Of a stretch of 64,000 bases of DNA, positions 1 through 12,590 are shown piece by piece. Numbering within the stretch: position 1 is the stretch's first letter; each line of letters opens with the position of its first letter. The stretch lies in NCBI GenBank assembly GCA_964019165.1, contig OZ025276.1, positions 620,001 through 684,000 of the forward strand, in the 5' to 3' direction. A program made the translations under genes and the position numbers. Below the pieces are notes generated by a model that did no database searches, was not told the DNA's origin, and was given only the letters and a program-made list of their open reading frames with translations. The stretch is from Mastigias papua (Eukaryota; Cnidaria; Scyphozoa; Rhizostomeae; Mastigiidae).

Positions 1-557
1 ACAATGTCTGGCCTGTCACTTGCAGTCTGATGTGGAAGTAAATTCTCCTGAATCTCAGGCCACTTTGGGTTTGCTGTGATTGTGAGGAAAATGTCTGGTT
101 TTCCATGTTTTGTTACAATTGTCATCGCATCTTGGTACTTTTGGTACATGTTTCGTTGACTGCCTTCAAAGCTTGATGGTAGGATGATGATGCGACCTAC
201 ATTCACATCTTCAGCTTGGGCACGTCTGCCTAAATGATCCATCAAGCCTTGGTACGATTCAACACGCAGTTGTAGCTGGTGTGATCTGATGTAGGCTAAT
301 TCATTTCCCTCTATTTTTGTGAATGCATCAACCAGGTACTGCTGAAGCAATAGATGGGAAAGATGAATGGTGGAGAGGTTGTCACGCACAGCAATTCTGA
401 AAGCATAGAACTCATTTAATGTGAGCCGTGCTCTGCGTCTTACATCTCGCTGTCTTTCATTGGCTGCAACATGTCTTTGAATGTTGACACTCCAGCCCAT
501 TTCTCCATGGAAGAACAGCAAGGGGTAAGTCAATGGGTCAGCATTTGGTGATGTTGC
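1..557 (-). CDS. Helitron Rep/helicase, second exon (runs off window)
   Basis: The minus-strand translation from 557 down to base 1 is open and matches the Helitron_like_N region of rolling-circle Helitron transposases. It shows a YPLLFFHGEMGW block, an EFYAF block, a QQYLVDAFTKIE block, IILPSSF, and an ending close to PDIFLTITANPKWPEI. The HUH nickase motif and the SF1 helicase domain normally follow, so they would lie outside the window. A candidate intron at 558-830 (donor AAG/GTGACT, acceptor TTCAAG/GCAAC on the minus strand) joins this exon in frame to the one at 831-1811. The reading frame has no stops, so the copy may be fairly young. The family call is strong; the exact splice sites are inferred. 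Confidence 0.85.
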
Positions 558-830
558 CTTGAATTGAAGATGAGTTAAAATAATTAATGTAAATTCATAA
601 CATTTACAAGAACAACAAACAGTATATTACAATAATCTGAGGAAAAAAATTCAACCAGGAAAATATAATTCAATATCTTGCTGTACATGGGTATCATTCA
701 ATAATGTTTTGAGGTGAAATTGAAGGGTAGTGAAAGGGAAGAATATAGTGAATAATTGATCATTACTAAGGCAAGGTCAACTAATAAAATAGGTGTCACG
801 AATTCTTAAGGAGGAATACATCTAAGTCAC

Positions 831-1811
831 CTTGATCTTGACTGTGTTTGGTGCATTGGGTTGAGCGGGATACACTTCAAGATCTCGGTCAGCTGGATTG
901 GGTGCAGCACCATCATGTCCAACATAGACTGCTGCAATTTCTGTTGTAGTGGGATTAGCATATCGCCTGTCTTGAAATGGTCGTGTTGCAATGATCATTT
1001 TGACAGGGCGAACAGGCTGGTTGTTTGCAGCAGCAAGTTGCCTTTCCTGTTGAAGGATATGACCCATATTGTGATATTGTCGTGCATATGGATTGACAGC
1101 AAGTAGTTCATCTTGTAGAAGCTGCATAATTTCGGGCCGAAGGTTGTGATTACGTGGATCATTGATCCTCTGTTGCATTGCTTCATTGGTGTCAAGGATG
1201 TACAACTGTGCATACTGTGCTGGCTGACCTTGTGGAGCTTCTTGTGCAGCTGTGAGATGGTAGGCCTGTCCATGAATTGTTACAACTCTTGGTCCCCTAC
1301 CAGCATGTTCAGTCAGTGCTGCATTCCAAGAAGCCATTGACATTGCAGCATTATAATGGCGAATATGTTCCAAGAAGTGTCGGGAATGTGGTGTGTCACC
1401 ATTGTACAGCTCTACAATGTTGTGAGATGGGAGTTGAAGTGGTGGCAAGGTGACTTTTCCCTGGAAACAGCATCTGGTGAAGATGTGTTGTGCATTGCAT
1501 TCTTCCAGGAAATATTTGGCCCCACAGTGTGGACATCTATTGTTCATGTCACCAATATGGTGTGGTGCTGGTAAGTGAATGGCATCATCTTCTGGCAGAA
1601 GGTGTGGCTGTTGTCCTCCCTGTGCAATGGGAGGATTAGCAACTGGGTGCTGGAGCTGCAAATTAGCCAAGTCATTCACTGCAGCAATGACAGGTGGATC
1701 ATGATTCACTTGTGCAGCTTGATGTTGTACTTGATGTCGTTGTTGCATCTGGTTGCGCCGTTGGTCTCGTCTCCTTCTATGCTCAACGCGTAGGCGACGT
1801 AAACGGGGCAT
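831..1811 (-). CDS. Helitron Rep/helicase, first exon (N-terminal zinc-finger region)
   Basis: This exon encodes about 327 residues. It starts with an Arg/Gln-rich basic stretch (MPRLRRLRVEHRRRRD), has a zinc-finger-like CPHCGAKYFLEEC followed by TRCCFQGKV, and continues with FLEHIRHYNAAMSMASWNA, RVVTIHGQAYHL and PAQYAQLYILDTNEA. This series is typical of the segment preceding Helitron_like_N. The ATG at 1811 is preferred because the track of open codons upstream starts only with TTG. The ORF stops at 822, but a GT donor after the AAG at 833-831 leads in phase into the exon at 557. The element's 5' TC end should lie to the right of 1811 but was not identified. Confidence 0.8.
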
Positions 1812-3685
1812 GATTGACAAATGAGTGTGGGAATGAACTAATGGAAGAGAGAGATAAAGAAAATGAGAAGTTATGGAGAATATGTGTAGGGGTCAGTCAT
1901 GTCAAAGTCTGTGTAATGGGGTGGGGGAAAACTTCAAACTGTTTGAAATCAGTTTGTAGGATACGTAGGTGGTGTGAAATTTTGTGGAGAATTGTTCAGG
2001 GGGATGAAATCATGTAAATTAAGGATGTCAAGAAGCTGTGCTCAATGTTGTGGAGATATATACTGACCAGTATATAAAGGGTTGTCTTCTGATTTTCATT
2101 GTAAAGGGCTGTGGGGCATAAAAATTCAGTTTCTACCCAAATGTGTAGTTATATGTCTTTGCCCTTATGCAAAAATGACATGAAAATTGCTATTTTTGTT
2201 AGGAGTACATCATAATCCAGCAGAAAACTAATTTCCTCAAAAGGAAATAGATGATATACTGCCAATAATCATTGGAAAAACCTAAAGTGATAGTGGTTGA
2301 GATATGTTTATCCATTGTAATGTGAATAAGATATGTGAATAAGATACAAGTGAAAATTATTGAAAATGAAAAGAAACACAATATGTATATGTATCTAGTT
2401 GTGACAGTTTCATGCATGGGATAGAAAGGTTGCTGCAGTGTATTAAGGTCTACATAATAAAATACTGAAATATCTCTTTGTGGTAGATTTGTTGTGGGAA
2501 GGTGTTGTGTTGCATTGTTGTTATTGGCAGTGACAGTACCTGTGTCCAGTAATGAAGTTTACAGAGTAAATTAAGTGTTGATGAAAAGTGTTCTAGGGTT
2601 GTGACATAAACTGGATAAAAGATGCTGTGTTCTCCTATTGACAGGTTTGTGTTGTAGTCTTTCCCAGCAAGTAAGTGTGGAGAACTTATGTTGTATATGT
2701 GGTCAGTTTATGTAGATTGAAGAAAAGTAGGAATGAACAACTGAAGGCTGAAATGATGACAGGAAATGGCTATGAACTGTAAGTGTGTGGATAGGAGCTG
2801 GTGTGTGAAATGTGATATGGATAGTGCAATTGGGAGCAGTATTACAATAGGTCACTGGTTTGTAAGCTCTAAGCTGTGTGGGTATTCAGGGTTATAAATT
2901 ACTGACACAATACGGAGTAAAATGTGTCATGACTGGTGGGCTAGAAGGTCTTGATGATGTGTAATTAATTGCAAAATTAGAACAAAACACAAATTAAATG
3001 AATAAAATGCACATGTAGGTGTAAAATACTATAGGAAGTGGGTGGAAGTATTAAAAGCCAAAGCTGAGAACAGGTAAGTGAATAATTTGTTTATGGTTGT
3101 TGTTATATAAGGAAATTAACTTAAGGCCTTGGCTCAAAAGTTCCATATTCTTTGAACTGCTATGATTAAATTGTGCAGTACTAAAAGCTCCTTAATAGGT
3201 CCGTCATTCTCACTGCACAGTTAGTGCTATAATTCTAGTACAGACAGAAAGAAGACGTTGAAGGTCTGAGTGTTACATGTACTTTTTGGTATAGCCTAAG
3301 AACAAACAGATAGGTAATGCCAATGAAACAGTTGAGAGAAGCATAGTAAAGGTTGTGGTTGCAAATGAATATAATCCGATTCCTGATTCGTGAGCTGTTG
3401 TAGATAAACAAATGTTTAAATTGAAAAGGTCCGTAGGAAATGGTTCTGTAATACACGCATTTTGTGCAAGAAAATAAGGTCGGGAGCTGGTTGGCAATTT
3501 CGTACATGTTCTGGTCATTTTGGTATCAAACGTGTGTAACATCTGTGTTAAAATTCGTTCGTAATGAATTTTTCAAGTGTGCTTCTAAGGTTAAGTAAAT
3601 AGTTCACTCACATTCAGAAATAAATAAAAGTAATGTGCTTATTTTCAGAACAATAAATAATGGTGTATTAAGTCCCTCAACAACC
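1812..3685. other. non-coding stretch
   Basis: AT-rich sequence with more G than C on the plus strand. No convincing ORF, RNA gene or repeat is seen apart from the Helitron 5' flank. The short ORFs here have no recognisable motif. Confidence 0.4.
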
Positions 3686-3689
3686 TTGC

Positions 3690-3850
3690 TCCATACAACT
3701 TGCAAAGAATGTTCTCTAGAAACTGTCAATATTCCACTGACAGAAAAATACCTCAAATAGGCTAATATTATTGTCTTAGAGATATGCAAAATTATAGAAG
3801 GGCCTCTCAGCTGAGACACAGTTGGTATCCTCCCTAACAAATTGAAGAGT
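3690..3850 (+). repeat. degenerate LINE 3'-end relic
   Basis: The stretch around 3,778-3,850 (ATATGCAAAATTATAGAAGG followed by GGCCTCTCAGCTGAG) aligns base for base, with scattered changes, to the LINE fragment at 7,360-7,440, which there encodes the FSYRGAKLWN motif. It appears to be an older copy of the same non-LTR family, with its reading frame destroyed. Confidence 0.45.
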
Positions 3851-3879
3851 CTCATTTGACATGATGTCTCTTTTATCAA

Positions 3880-6800
3880 TTGTATCATGTGTGTATTATA
3901 AGGAGTTTATGTTAATCATGTGTAACTTCATCAATGTCAAGTTGAAGGCAAGAGAAATATTGAAATGGAAATGTCGTGAGTGTACAATTTACTGAGAATG
4001 AGTGGAAACTGCATGTCAAGTGTAGTATTATGATATACAGTTCAGTGTAAAGAATGTGTCAAGTGTGAACTGGGAAAATTATAACTGTAAGTAATATAAA
4101 AAAGTTTGGTAGCTTTTACAATGTGGGTAGTGTTGTTTCTTAATGTTCAAAGAATTGAGCCTACAGTTTCTTATAACCAGCTTCTTATAAACAATTTGTG
4201 TCCTCTAAGGTCTGTAAATATGTTGGTACTGTACATGTAGGGTCCTTATAAAGTGGTTTCTTATACAGAAGTGTGTATGGCACAAAACATAAGCAGTTAA
4301 CGCGAACAAATATGCAAATCTGCGCTCAAAGTAATGTGATGATAAGATTAATAATTGTTGTTTAATAAATGTGAAAGGTAAGTTACTAAAGGGTTAGAAG
4401 TGAATGGAGGACACTGAGTAAGTAAACTATGAAAGAAATTGTGTATCTGTTAGGGGAATGTAGAAAGAATACCAGCGAGTTCAAACATGCGCTACTGAAC
4501 ATGCCCCAGAGCATGTCTGATGATGTCATTATACAGTGATGAAACAACTGAGAAAAATTGCAAAATTGTAAAATAATGCAAAATTGGCGTGCATTGACAT
4601 TGACAAATGTGTAACAAAAGTCATGTACTGTGTGCAACATATGAATGAAGTATAAAGTACACATATATAGCAACCATAAAATATACGTAGATAGTGGGTA
4701 ATGGGTAATGGTGAAACTTTACCTCCTGCCAAAATAGGCAGAACCACTATGCCCTATATGAGTGGATCGTTAGTGATCATTAACTAACCCCTGTGTGCTG
4801 CGTGAGTAGTGCATTCAACTATAAACTATAGAGCTGAAAATGAGTTGCCAACACCTTTGTAACTTACTACAGCCAAAAGAATAGACAATGTAAGATGGCT
4901 CACAGTGCATTCTTTAGTGCTGAGTAAATGTCCGCCTTGAATTAGTAATTTGTTGAAAAAATCTACCCAGGGCATCGTTAGTCCAGACCCCCGGGGAATT
5001 ACTGTTGTCTCAGTAATTCAATGGAGTATAAAGTAACCTAAGATATCGTGCCTGCCCTGGTGTTTGCAGTTCAAATGAGGTGTGAAACTTATGCATAGCC
5101 ACAATACTTGGTGAAATTTTCCATCCTCCCTGGTATCTGCAACGTGCACGTGTAGAGGGTTACAATTACGGTACGTAAGAGTAAGTCAGTATTACGTTAC
5201 TCATGTATAGCCGAGGGTATAGCATGGAAGGGGGCTATAGTGTGTGAAGTAAACTAAAGCAACGGTTGTAGGTACTCTTGGGTGCCCAGTAGATGTCCAC
5301 CCGCTAATCAAGGTGTTCTGACTTCATGCCGTCAGGCTGTTCTGTAGCTCCCCTTTATTACATAGTCATGGTTCATAGTTCCGCTATTTCATAGCTGTTC
5401 ATAGTACACATATTACATATTTCCTGTATAGTTCATATTTCAAGGCTCATAGACACCCTGCCGAATATTTTGTCTGAGTTTGCATGACTTTTTCTAAAAA
5501 TGGAAGGTGTGTTGTCCTGACTACATATGAGAAGTACATAGTGCATTTTTCCTGACCTGCTATTGTTATAAATGAGGGGAAGGACTCGCCTAGCTTCTAA
5601 AACTAAGTAATAGAGCACATTTTTCCACTTTAGGTAAGAAAAGGAGGATCTCTGCTGATCTGCAACAGAAATAGCACAAAGTGTGCAATGTATAGAGTTG
5701 TATATTGGGTATCAAGGACATCCGAGCAGTCGAAATTGCACTTAACCACCTCTACGTCTGAATTTAACATTTACCCTAATCTTGCACTCTGCGACCCTGT
5801 CCCACCAGAAAATATACAGCGTACAATTGGGTAAACGCAATGTCAACTGCCTGGATTGTTAACATCGGCCCATCATCGGTGTCTTAGTTCCAATTCCACG
5901 TTAGGTTGAACTCGCATGGATGTTACTTCTAGTCTAGTCTTATTATCGCACGTCCAATTCCGTATTAACATCATGTGGCATATAAGCCATATACCATGTT
6001 CCTGAGATCTTTTATTTGCACACACTATACAATTGTATTTACCGTGGTGATCTCAGTACAACATCACTTGTTATGGATATAGGAGGCTAGAGAGGTTATT
6101 AGGACGTTCATAACTCCTACATTCTATACGAAATTACTCCTTACGATGAAGACAGTGGAAACAAACGATAAAAAGTGCGGTTCTACTTACTAATAGTAGA
6201 GAAAGTAAAACGAAAAATACTGAACGCTTTATGCACAACCCGCTACTACTCGGCAGTGTCTAAAATGGGCAGTGCAATCAAATACAAATAAGAAAAGCTG
6301 ATTCGTGCATATATTTCTGTGGTAGAGAAAGTAAAGGGGGATTGTAAGAATACGGACAGTTGAAAGTGCATATAAATTATAGATCATAATCCCTGTGTCC
6401 ATTAAGCAACGTCCATACATTCTACACACAATGCTTATCCTAACTCTGACCTTTACCCTATAGAAAAGTTTAATCCTGATCCGAACTAAGTAATTGGTAA
6501 GTAGTGCTGTAAGTTTTGTGGTCTGTTACTACTGTCTTCATCGTAAGGAGTACTTTTGTATAGAATTTTCGGCAATTCGGCTATTACCCTAAAATGCGCA
6601 GTGGCCTAACTTCGTTTACTACTAAACAACTGGGTAATACTGTAAATAATGTAACTCATATCGAAAAATCAGAAAAACAGGTATTGTGGGGAGTGAAGAA
6701 ACCGTAGGTAAAGTGAAAAGTGTGATACGATAAAGGACTCACCTTATAATAAGAAGAGGGAAGTCTGTGAGTTTCGCAAACAACTACCGTCTTCTCTGCT

Positions 6801-6956
6801 AGCATTCCCAAACAGAAAGTATGGGGTCGCCGTGGACATTTGACAGTCATGGGACAAAAGGAGAACAGCTTACCGGAATTAGGAGATGACAGGTGATGGA
6901 AAGCAGACAGCCCCACGCTTTGAGGTGGAGACAAAGGAGAACTATGATATTGACAT
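3880..6956. other. non-coding stretch
   Basis: No supported gene. The sequence is AT-rich and has many short, motif-free ORFs on both strands. A phrase near 4,979 (GTCCAGACCCCC) resembles the repeated GTTTATTCCAGACCCC phrase of the MITE at 46.5 kb, so a remnant of that family may be present. Confidence 0.35.
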
Positions 6957-7882
6957 GGTGTCCACTCTGGCTGGAAAAGCTGGAATAGCAGGAAAAGCTG
7001 GAAAATGGGCCTTTATTCAAAATTTGGCTGGAACAGCTGTACAACCATATGGCTTTCTCCTACTTTGGCTGGAAAAGCTGGAATTTTGATGTTTGGGTCT
7101 AATTACAGTTTTTACTCATCTTTTGTAAAAAATGCAATTGCAGTCAATTCTGTTGTAAAGTTCTGAAAGGTCAAAGTTCCCGCCCACAACCAAGATGTCT
7201 AGCAAATGTTTCACTTTCTGTTGTTTTCACAACTTTCTACATCTGTAGTTATGACTGAGTGGAAGTGCTCCTGGAAACTCTTACCCTCCAGGGGTGGTTT
7301 ACAGGAAGAAATTTACTGTCTATAGGAAATTCCAGTGTATTGGCCAGAGATGCTTTTCATATAGAGGTGCAAAATTATGGAATGGCCTGTCAGCCGAGTC
7401 AAAGCAGCCAACCTCCTTGTATAGTTTCAAGAAAACTATCTAAAGCTGTTTTACTTTATTTTGATTTATTTAGGGTTCGCGTGTTATTTCTTTTATTTAG
7501 GTTCGCATGTTAATATCATTGTTAATAGGTTCTGAATATTGTAATAGGGTTTTACAGTGTAATTTAAATTAATAGCTTTTTACTACTTATCTTGTAATTA
7601 ATAGTTTTATCGGAGGGCCCCTTGAAAATCAACTTGTTGAAGGGCAACCCTCCTTAAATAAATGAAAATGACATGAAAAATGAAATGAAAATGAAATTGG
7701 AAATTTATGGCCACGCAATACTTTCTGATAATAATCGGACTGCAATTTCGATGGCTGGAATGTCATATCAAAATTCATGGTATGGCTGGAAAACAATGTG
7801 CTGTTTTTGACCAAAAGGCTGGACAAAGATCACGTTTTTCTAAACCTTGGGCTGGAATTTCAACTTCAACTCAGTGGACACC
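6957..7882. mobile_element. candidate non-autonomous DNA transposon with GGCTGGAA subterminal repeats
   Basis: The ends are inverted copies of GGTGTCCACT (6,957-6,966 and 7,873-7,882). Both subterminal regions carry repeated GGCTGGAA or GGCTGGAAAAGCTGGAA words (6,968-7,083 and 7,749-7,857), as expected for transposase-binding repeats. The interior includes a LINE 3' end. No clear target-site duplication is visible and no transposase is encoded, so the superfamily is unknown. Confidence 0.45.
7250..7690 (+). repeat. LINE (non-LTR) 3' end with tail
   Basis: A plus-strand frame reads FSYRGAKLWNGL and then YSFKK, the usual C-terminal end of Jockey/CR1/L2-like reverse transcriptases. It is followed by a 3' UTR ending GGGCAACCCTCCTTAAATAA and an imperfect AAATGA tail at 7,660-7,690. 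Only the last part of the element is present, consistent with 5' truncation on insertion. It lies inside the 6,957-7,882 TIR element. Confidence 0.6.
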
Positions 7883-10185
7883 CTGTGTTGACTCTCGAAT
7901 GCCCCGGGGCACTTATTACCGTTCAGGTGAGGTGATATGAGTATATTACGAAAAGAAGTCTGCTATAGTTACAATAATATAAAAGTGAAAGTGGAAAACG
8001 GAACATGTTTGGGAGCTCATAAGATAAAATTTTGGAACTTCTTAGGGAAGTAACTACTGATAAACGTTATGAAGAAAGCGACAGTGGTAAAGATAATATT
8101 GGACAGTGAGTTGAAGACCTTAGGGGGTAAATGGGAGGGATAAGCCATTGTCTAATGGACTATCAATAAAGAGGTTGTGTGTATCATTTGTAGAGAATAC
8201 AGTTATCTTGTCTATATGATGCGAAGATACAACCTGTAGCAATGCTTAGGGGGTGGGGTGTAGGTGTATTGAAAAGGAGGTTGAATGTACGGTTGTGTAG
8301 GGTGTGTATACCGATGAAGGTCGTAGCGTGACTTTACGTGTAGATTTGTGATAAACTCTATCAGATTTCAGAGGACTTTGGAGAAACTCGCTATAATAAA
8401 TTGCAAACAATGTGAACAGCGTTGCGCGAGAAATGTTGTGAAAGTTAAATTCTATCTACAAATGGAACACTACTCTACTATGAGTTATATTTATAGGGCG
8501 GTCGTTCTGTGCGGTTGTAGTGCTGTTGCTGGTGGTCATATTTTGCGGTGTCTTCGGCAGAGTTGCGATGGTTTTTTTTGACTTTTTGTGTGTCCTTTTC
8601 TTTCTTTTCTTTATAGAAACGTGTAAGGTTTGTGTTGATCTGCAATAAAAGATGTTAGAGTAAAGCAGAGTCTACTCGGATAATGAGGCATATGCTGATA
8701 GAGAAGGGGGTAAAGATGGCATAGCCTAGCTTGAGCATACTGTGCAATGGGTAATGTAACGCGTGTAGGAGTGAGAGTATAGTTGCTAAGAAAGAGGTAG
8801 TAATGCAGCTTACGTTATATCATCTAATCGGTTCCCCTTCTCATCTGTCAAGAAGAACGGCGTGTTGGTCTGTAGATTAAAGGCCTTGGCAACCTTCCAT
8901 TTCAGGGCTTTTCCAGTGACATTACTTGGACACTGTAGCTCCTAGGACAGAAGAGAGCTACAACGTTAGGGATATAGAGAAATGCTCATAAGAATATACT
9001 GCATAGGAATATTAATGCTAAAACGTATGAAAGAGTGAAGAAAAACTTTACAATAAACTTATGAACTTACGAAAAATAATTGTTGGGCAAAAATTGAAAA
9101 CGTTTAATGATATGAAGGGTGAGGGAAATATTAGGTAGTATCATACAAGTGTGTAAGGGCTGTAGTACTGCCATTGGATTTGGAAAAACGCAATAGGTAC
9201 TATGTGAAGTTAAGTAAGGATCGCACAATATGTATAATAAGCAAGAGGTACAAGGTGTGTAATTTGTAAAGGTAGGAAAAGGAGGCTGATATTGTATATG
9301 AATATTGTATACGAATTATATGTAACATGCAATAATCTCAATGTCTATACAGGTATGATAATGGATATAGATACGAAGGAAAACAGTTGACAGTACCTTT
9401 GTGTTCTCTCTGAAGTGGATCGTATAGGTCTTGTCTGCCATTGTCGCTGAGGGTTGTGTACAGACTTAAGGTAGGATGTGAGTTTTGTAAGGTGTTGGTG
9501 AGCTTAAGATGGGAATAGTCTTGACGCCCGGGTCATAGCTATCATGAAATATAACAATATAGTGTTATATTGAAAAAAGTAAAGGTGGAAACCGGGTGGG
9601 TGATTTTATGAATGAAGTTGAGTTGTAGTATCAGTCTGAGATTTATTGAGAATCTATTGTTATTTAAGGGGGAAGTCTACAAATAGTATGCAGTAATATG
9701 AATGACTGTGGTAAGTTGTCATACAGTGTGAGGCACCCTTAGGATAGTAAGGGCGCATTTTTACTTAATTCGGATGTTGGATGTTGGATGGGAAATGGAT
9801 ATAAAGTGGGTACAATGATGTGTAAGGGGAAATGCAAAAGTAAGTGGAAATGGACGTTTAAGTCAGATGCCAAATGTCATTGATAATGAGTGGTTGTGGT
9901 TGAGAGGTATCCTGGCATATGTTTAAATATATTGTCTGTCTGAAGAATGAATTAGGAATGAATAGCCGTAGATGAAGTATATCATGATGGACAGTTAAAC
10001 TACCACGAGGAAAAAGGTATTGAATAGGTTAGACAGCAATGCATCATGGGAGCGTATACCATCAGAGGGTGTGATAAGGAGATATGTCTCAGGGGGTATA
10101 CAGGGTATGTCTGAGAAGAAGGGAGAATAACAGGGCGATGGTTTGTACTGAATAGAAAAATGAGTGTGTTGAGAACAGAGATACT
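7883..10185. other. non-coding stretch
   Basis: AT-rich DNA with a G-over-C bias on the plus strand. A 77-residue ORF at 8,348 has no recognisable domain. Nothing else is supported. Confidence 0.35.
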
Positions 10186-10189
10186 ATAC

Positions 10190-10240
10190 ATACCTACATA
10201 CATACATACATACATACATACATACATACATACATACATG
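10190..10240. repeat. (TACA)n microsatellite
   Basis: About 12 tandem TACA/CATA units. The repeat makes a spurious MYVCMYVC peptide on the minus strand, so the minus-strand ORF over it is not a gene. Confidence 0.95.
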
Positions 10241-10842
10241 TTAATACTGAGCTTATCCACAATAGTTGTGGCTGTCGATCTCGTACAACACGAAATAACT
10301 GTATGTAAATCAAACATAACTAAAGTGTGTTACACATGATGTCGCGAAAGAAAGTTGGTTAAGAATATTGAAATGGTAAAAGATAAATAAAACTAACAAA
10401 TGGCGTCTTATGAGTGGTCATTGATACTGTGAATTTAGTTGAATAATTGGTAGAATAAACGGAAGGAGAGTGGGTTGTGTACAGTGGATGGGGTATAGGT
10501 GTAGTGTAACTGGCAGAGTTGGTCTATGAGAAAAGGGATGCTGTCTAGATGGGACACTTTGGTAGATTGTACAGAAGTGCGGAAGAAATGCAGTCTTAAA
10601 ACAACGTTGGTCTATAAAAATGACGTATAGTATAATTGAATTATCTGTAAGTGAAAAGAGTAGGTAGTAAGGGTGATATAACTGGCCCTGTGGAAATTTT
10701 AGAAGTATACCTCCCGAACGATGAAGCGTAGAAACGTAGCAGGAAGGGGGGTGTGCAATGATGGGAATTACCGTGGAGGCAGTGCATAAAAGAGTGGATA
10801 TGGATAAGTGTTATCAGTGGTAATAGTCAGAAGTGAAATAGA

Positions 10843-11400
10843 ATGGAGCCAGAGCTAAAATTGAAAATTTATGTAAATAAGTTGGGAGCTCAGCTAAGGA
10901 GAGCCGAAAAGCAACTGGAATATATGGAGGAGAGAGTAGCAGTGGCTAGAGAAGCTTTTGTACGGGGAATGCAGAGCGTTAATGCGGTACAGCGGGAAGT
11001 GGAGGAGATGAAGAAGACGTGGGGAACTGTATCCAAGCAGGTGACAGAGATGGAGGAGAGAAAGAAAATGGAGGAGAGCTTGAAGGAAGATTTCCCTATC
11101 GATGAGATAGAGATAGAGGGAGAATCTTGTAGAAATGAAGAATGTGAACCGGTTACAGGTGAGACAAACGGAGACGGAGGTGGAAAGGAAAAAGCTAGTG
11201 TTGAAGTGAATATAGAAACAGGGGGGAAGGAAGACGTAGACGGTTGTGAAGCAAGAGGAGGAGTAGAGACTGGTGGAATGGAAGGGGTAGAACTGAGTGA
11301 AAAAGATGAAGAAATGGAAGGAAGGCCGTCACAATATGAAAACAACAGCCAGGGCACGGACGTAGAGATGATGGGCAAAGGAACTGCGTTGTGGTCTTAA
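10843..11400 (+). CDS. hypothetical acidic coiled-coil protein, 185 aa
   Basis: This is an uninterrupted ORF, unusual in this AT-rich flank. Residues about 1-85 are rich in Lys/Glu/Arg/Leu with heptad-like spacing (for example QLRRAEKQLEYMEERVAVAR), suggesting a coiled coil. Residues about 86-185 form an acidic Gly/Glu/Asp-rich tail with loosely repeated ETGG-type motifs. No family is recognised. It could be a single-exon gene or one exon of a larger plus-strand gene; the plus-strand G excess around it is compatible with plus-strand transcription. The 162-residue ORF on the opposite strand is Ser/Pro-rich and looks like its antisense shadow. Confidence 0.45.
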   Translation: MEPELKLKIYVNKLGAQLRRAEKQLEYMEERVAVAREAFVRGMQSVNAVQREVEEMKKTWGTVSKQVTEMEERKKMEESLKEDFPIDEIEIEGESCRNEECEPVTGETNGDGGGKEKASVEVNIETGGKEDVDGCEARGGVETGGMEGVELSEKDEEMEGRPSQYENNSQGTDVEMMGKGTALWS

Positions 11401-12479
11401 GTTACACGCTTGTTTTATAAGGAGTGCATCAGAAGGCATAAGTGTCAAAGCTGCTAAATATTTAAGTTCTTGTGAGCATATGTGTAGCATAGAAGGAAAA
11501 CTGCTGAGAATGTGTTGGCCTTCCACATGTATGGGCCGTATAAAAAAGGCGTGTAGTGAGGTATGTAGTATGTATACTGTAGTATGGTAGTGGTGTCTAT
11601 GTTAAGAGTATGTAGGTAAGTGAATTGCACGTAGAGAGAGATATTGAAATGATTGGCGGTAAAAGTTGAAATGAAGCTAAAAGAAAAGGTTTATGTTCTA
11701 TGAATTACCCCCGCTAATAAGTTCTCGTTCCCCTGTTAATTAGTGATTGAAAATGCGTCCAACTCGTCCGCTATTGGTAAGACCCTCGGGCAATTAAATG
11801 TGCAGGAGTTAGCGTATAAAGTAGCTGAATGTCTTTGTGCAAGAACCGGTTGAGTAGTACTTGTCTCATCAGGCTATTGGGAATGTAAGCTGAAGATTGT
11901 TCTACATTGGGTTCTGTTGTCGTAGGAAAATAACTGTTCTGTTATTAGTGCTTGAAACTGAGTCGTCATGACATTTACTTGATAGAGCGAAATATTGAAG
12001 TCATTACTGTTAGGGAATGTTAGAGATAGTGAAGCAGCTTAGAAGAATAGTCTACAGTAATCTATTCACACGAGTAGTTACACAACAACCCCTAAGGTCA
12101 TCCCCAACCCCGCAAATTGAGTTGCGCAGGAAATTCCAGGTCCACCGCTAAGTCAGACCTTCCCCCCCCCCTCCAGGCAACTGATGTGTAAGTGTGATGG
12201 GTGATAGCCATAAATTAACCATGACTGGCAATGTACACTACGTACAAAGAATAGGTACCTGTCAATAGAACTTGTAGTGCTTAGGGCTGCATAAGTGCAA
12301 TTTGATATAATAAAAGGAATGCTTCACCTAGATAGTACCAAGTATGTTGTAACACAGAATAATCATGTGCGGGATGATGTAGGAGAAAATTCATGGTATT
12401 TGTAGCTATTATATTGTAACTATAGTTGTGTTGAATGATAACTCCAATCCGAGTTGTGTGTTGTATGACTATTACGACG
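11401..12479. other. non-coding stretch containing a strand-skew switch
   Basis: No gene is supported. Around 11.9-12.3 kb the plus strand changes from G-rich/C-poor (left) to C-rich/G-poor (right). A short poly-C tract lies near 12,163. Confidence 0.4.
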
Positions 12480-12493
12480 ATGCCGTCAACTAC

Positions 12494-12590
12494 AAACTTG
12501 TGTTACCGCCATTATTGTGAAACAACGGGGGCACAGACATCTGCAATCGTCCGGTGAACGTGGGACTCCCCTCGCATTTCTCCATAAAAC
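12494..12590 (-). other. candidate minus-strand exon in duplicated cassette (copy A)
   Basis: The minus strand has a pyrimidine-rich acceptor (TTTATTTTCTTGTAG) followed by a frame reading GFYGEMRGESHVH. The matching part of copy B (about 13,735-13,830) reads RLYREMRGDSQVH. Conservation of the peptide between copies suggests an exon or former exon. The protein family is not recognised and the donor end is uncertain. Confidence 0.35.

Noticed and set aside
10000..10317. Minus-strand ORF with MYVCMYVC repeats
   Set aside because: It is the TACA microsatellite read as protein.
10890..11378. 162-residue Ser/Pro-rich minus-strand ORF
   Set aside because: Antisense of the acidic plus-strand ORF; its composition is explained by the Glu/Gly codons opposite.
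11401..11526. Minus-strand ORF at 11,329-11,526
   Set aside because: Short, overlaps the plus-strand gene and has no motif.
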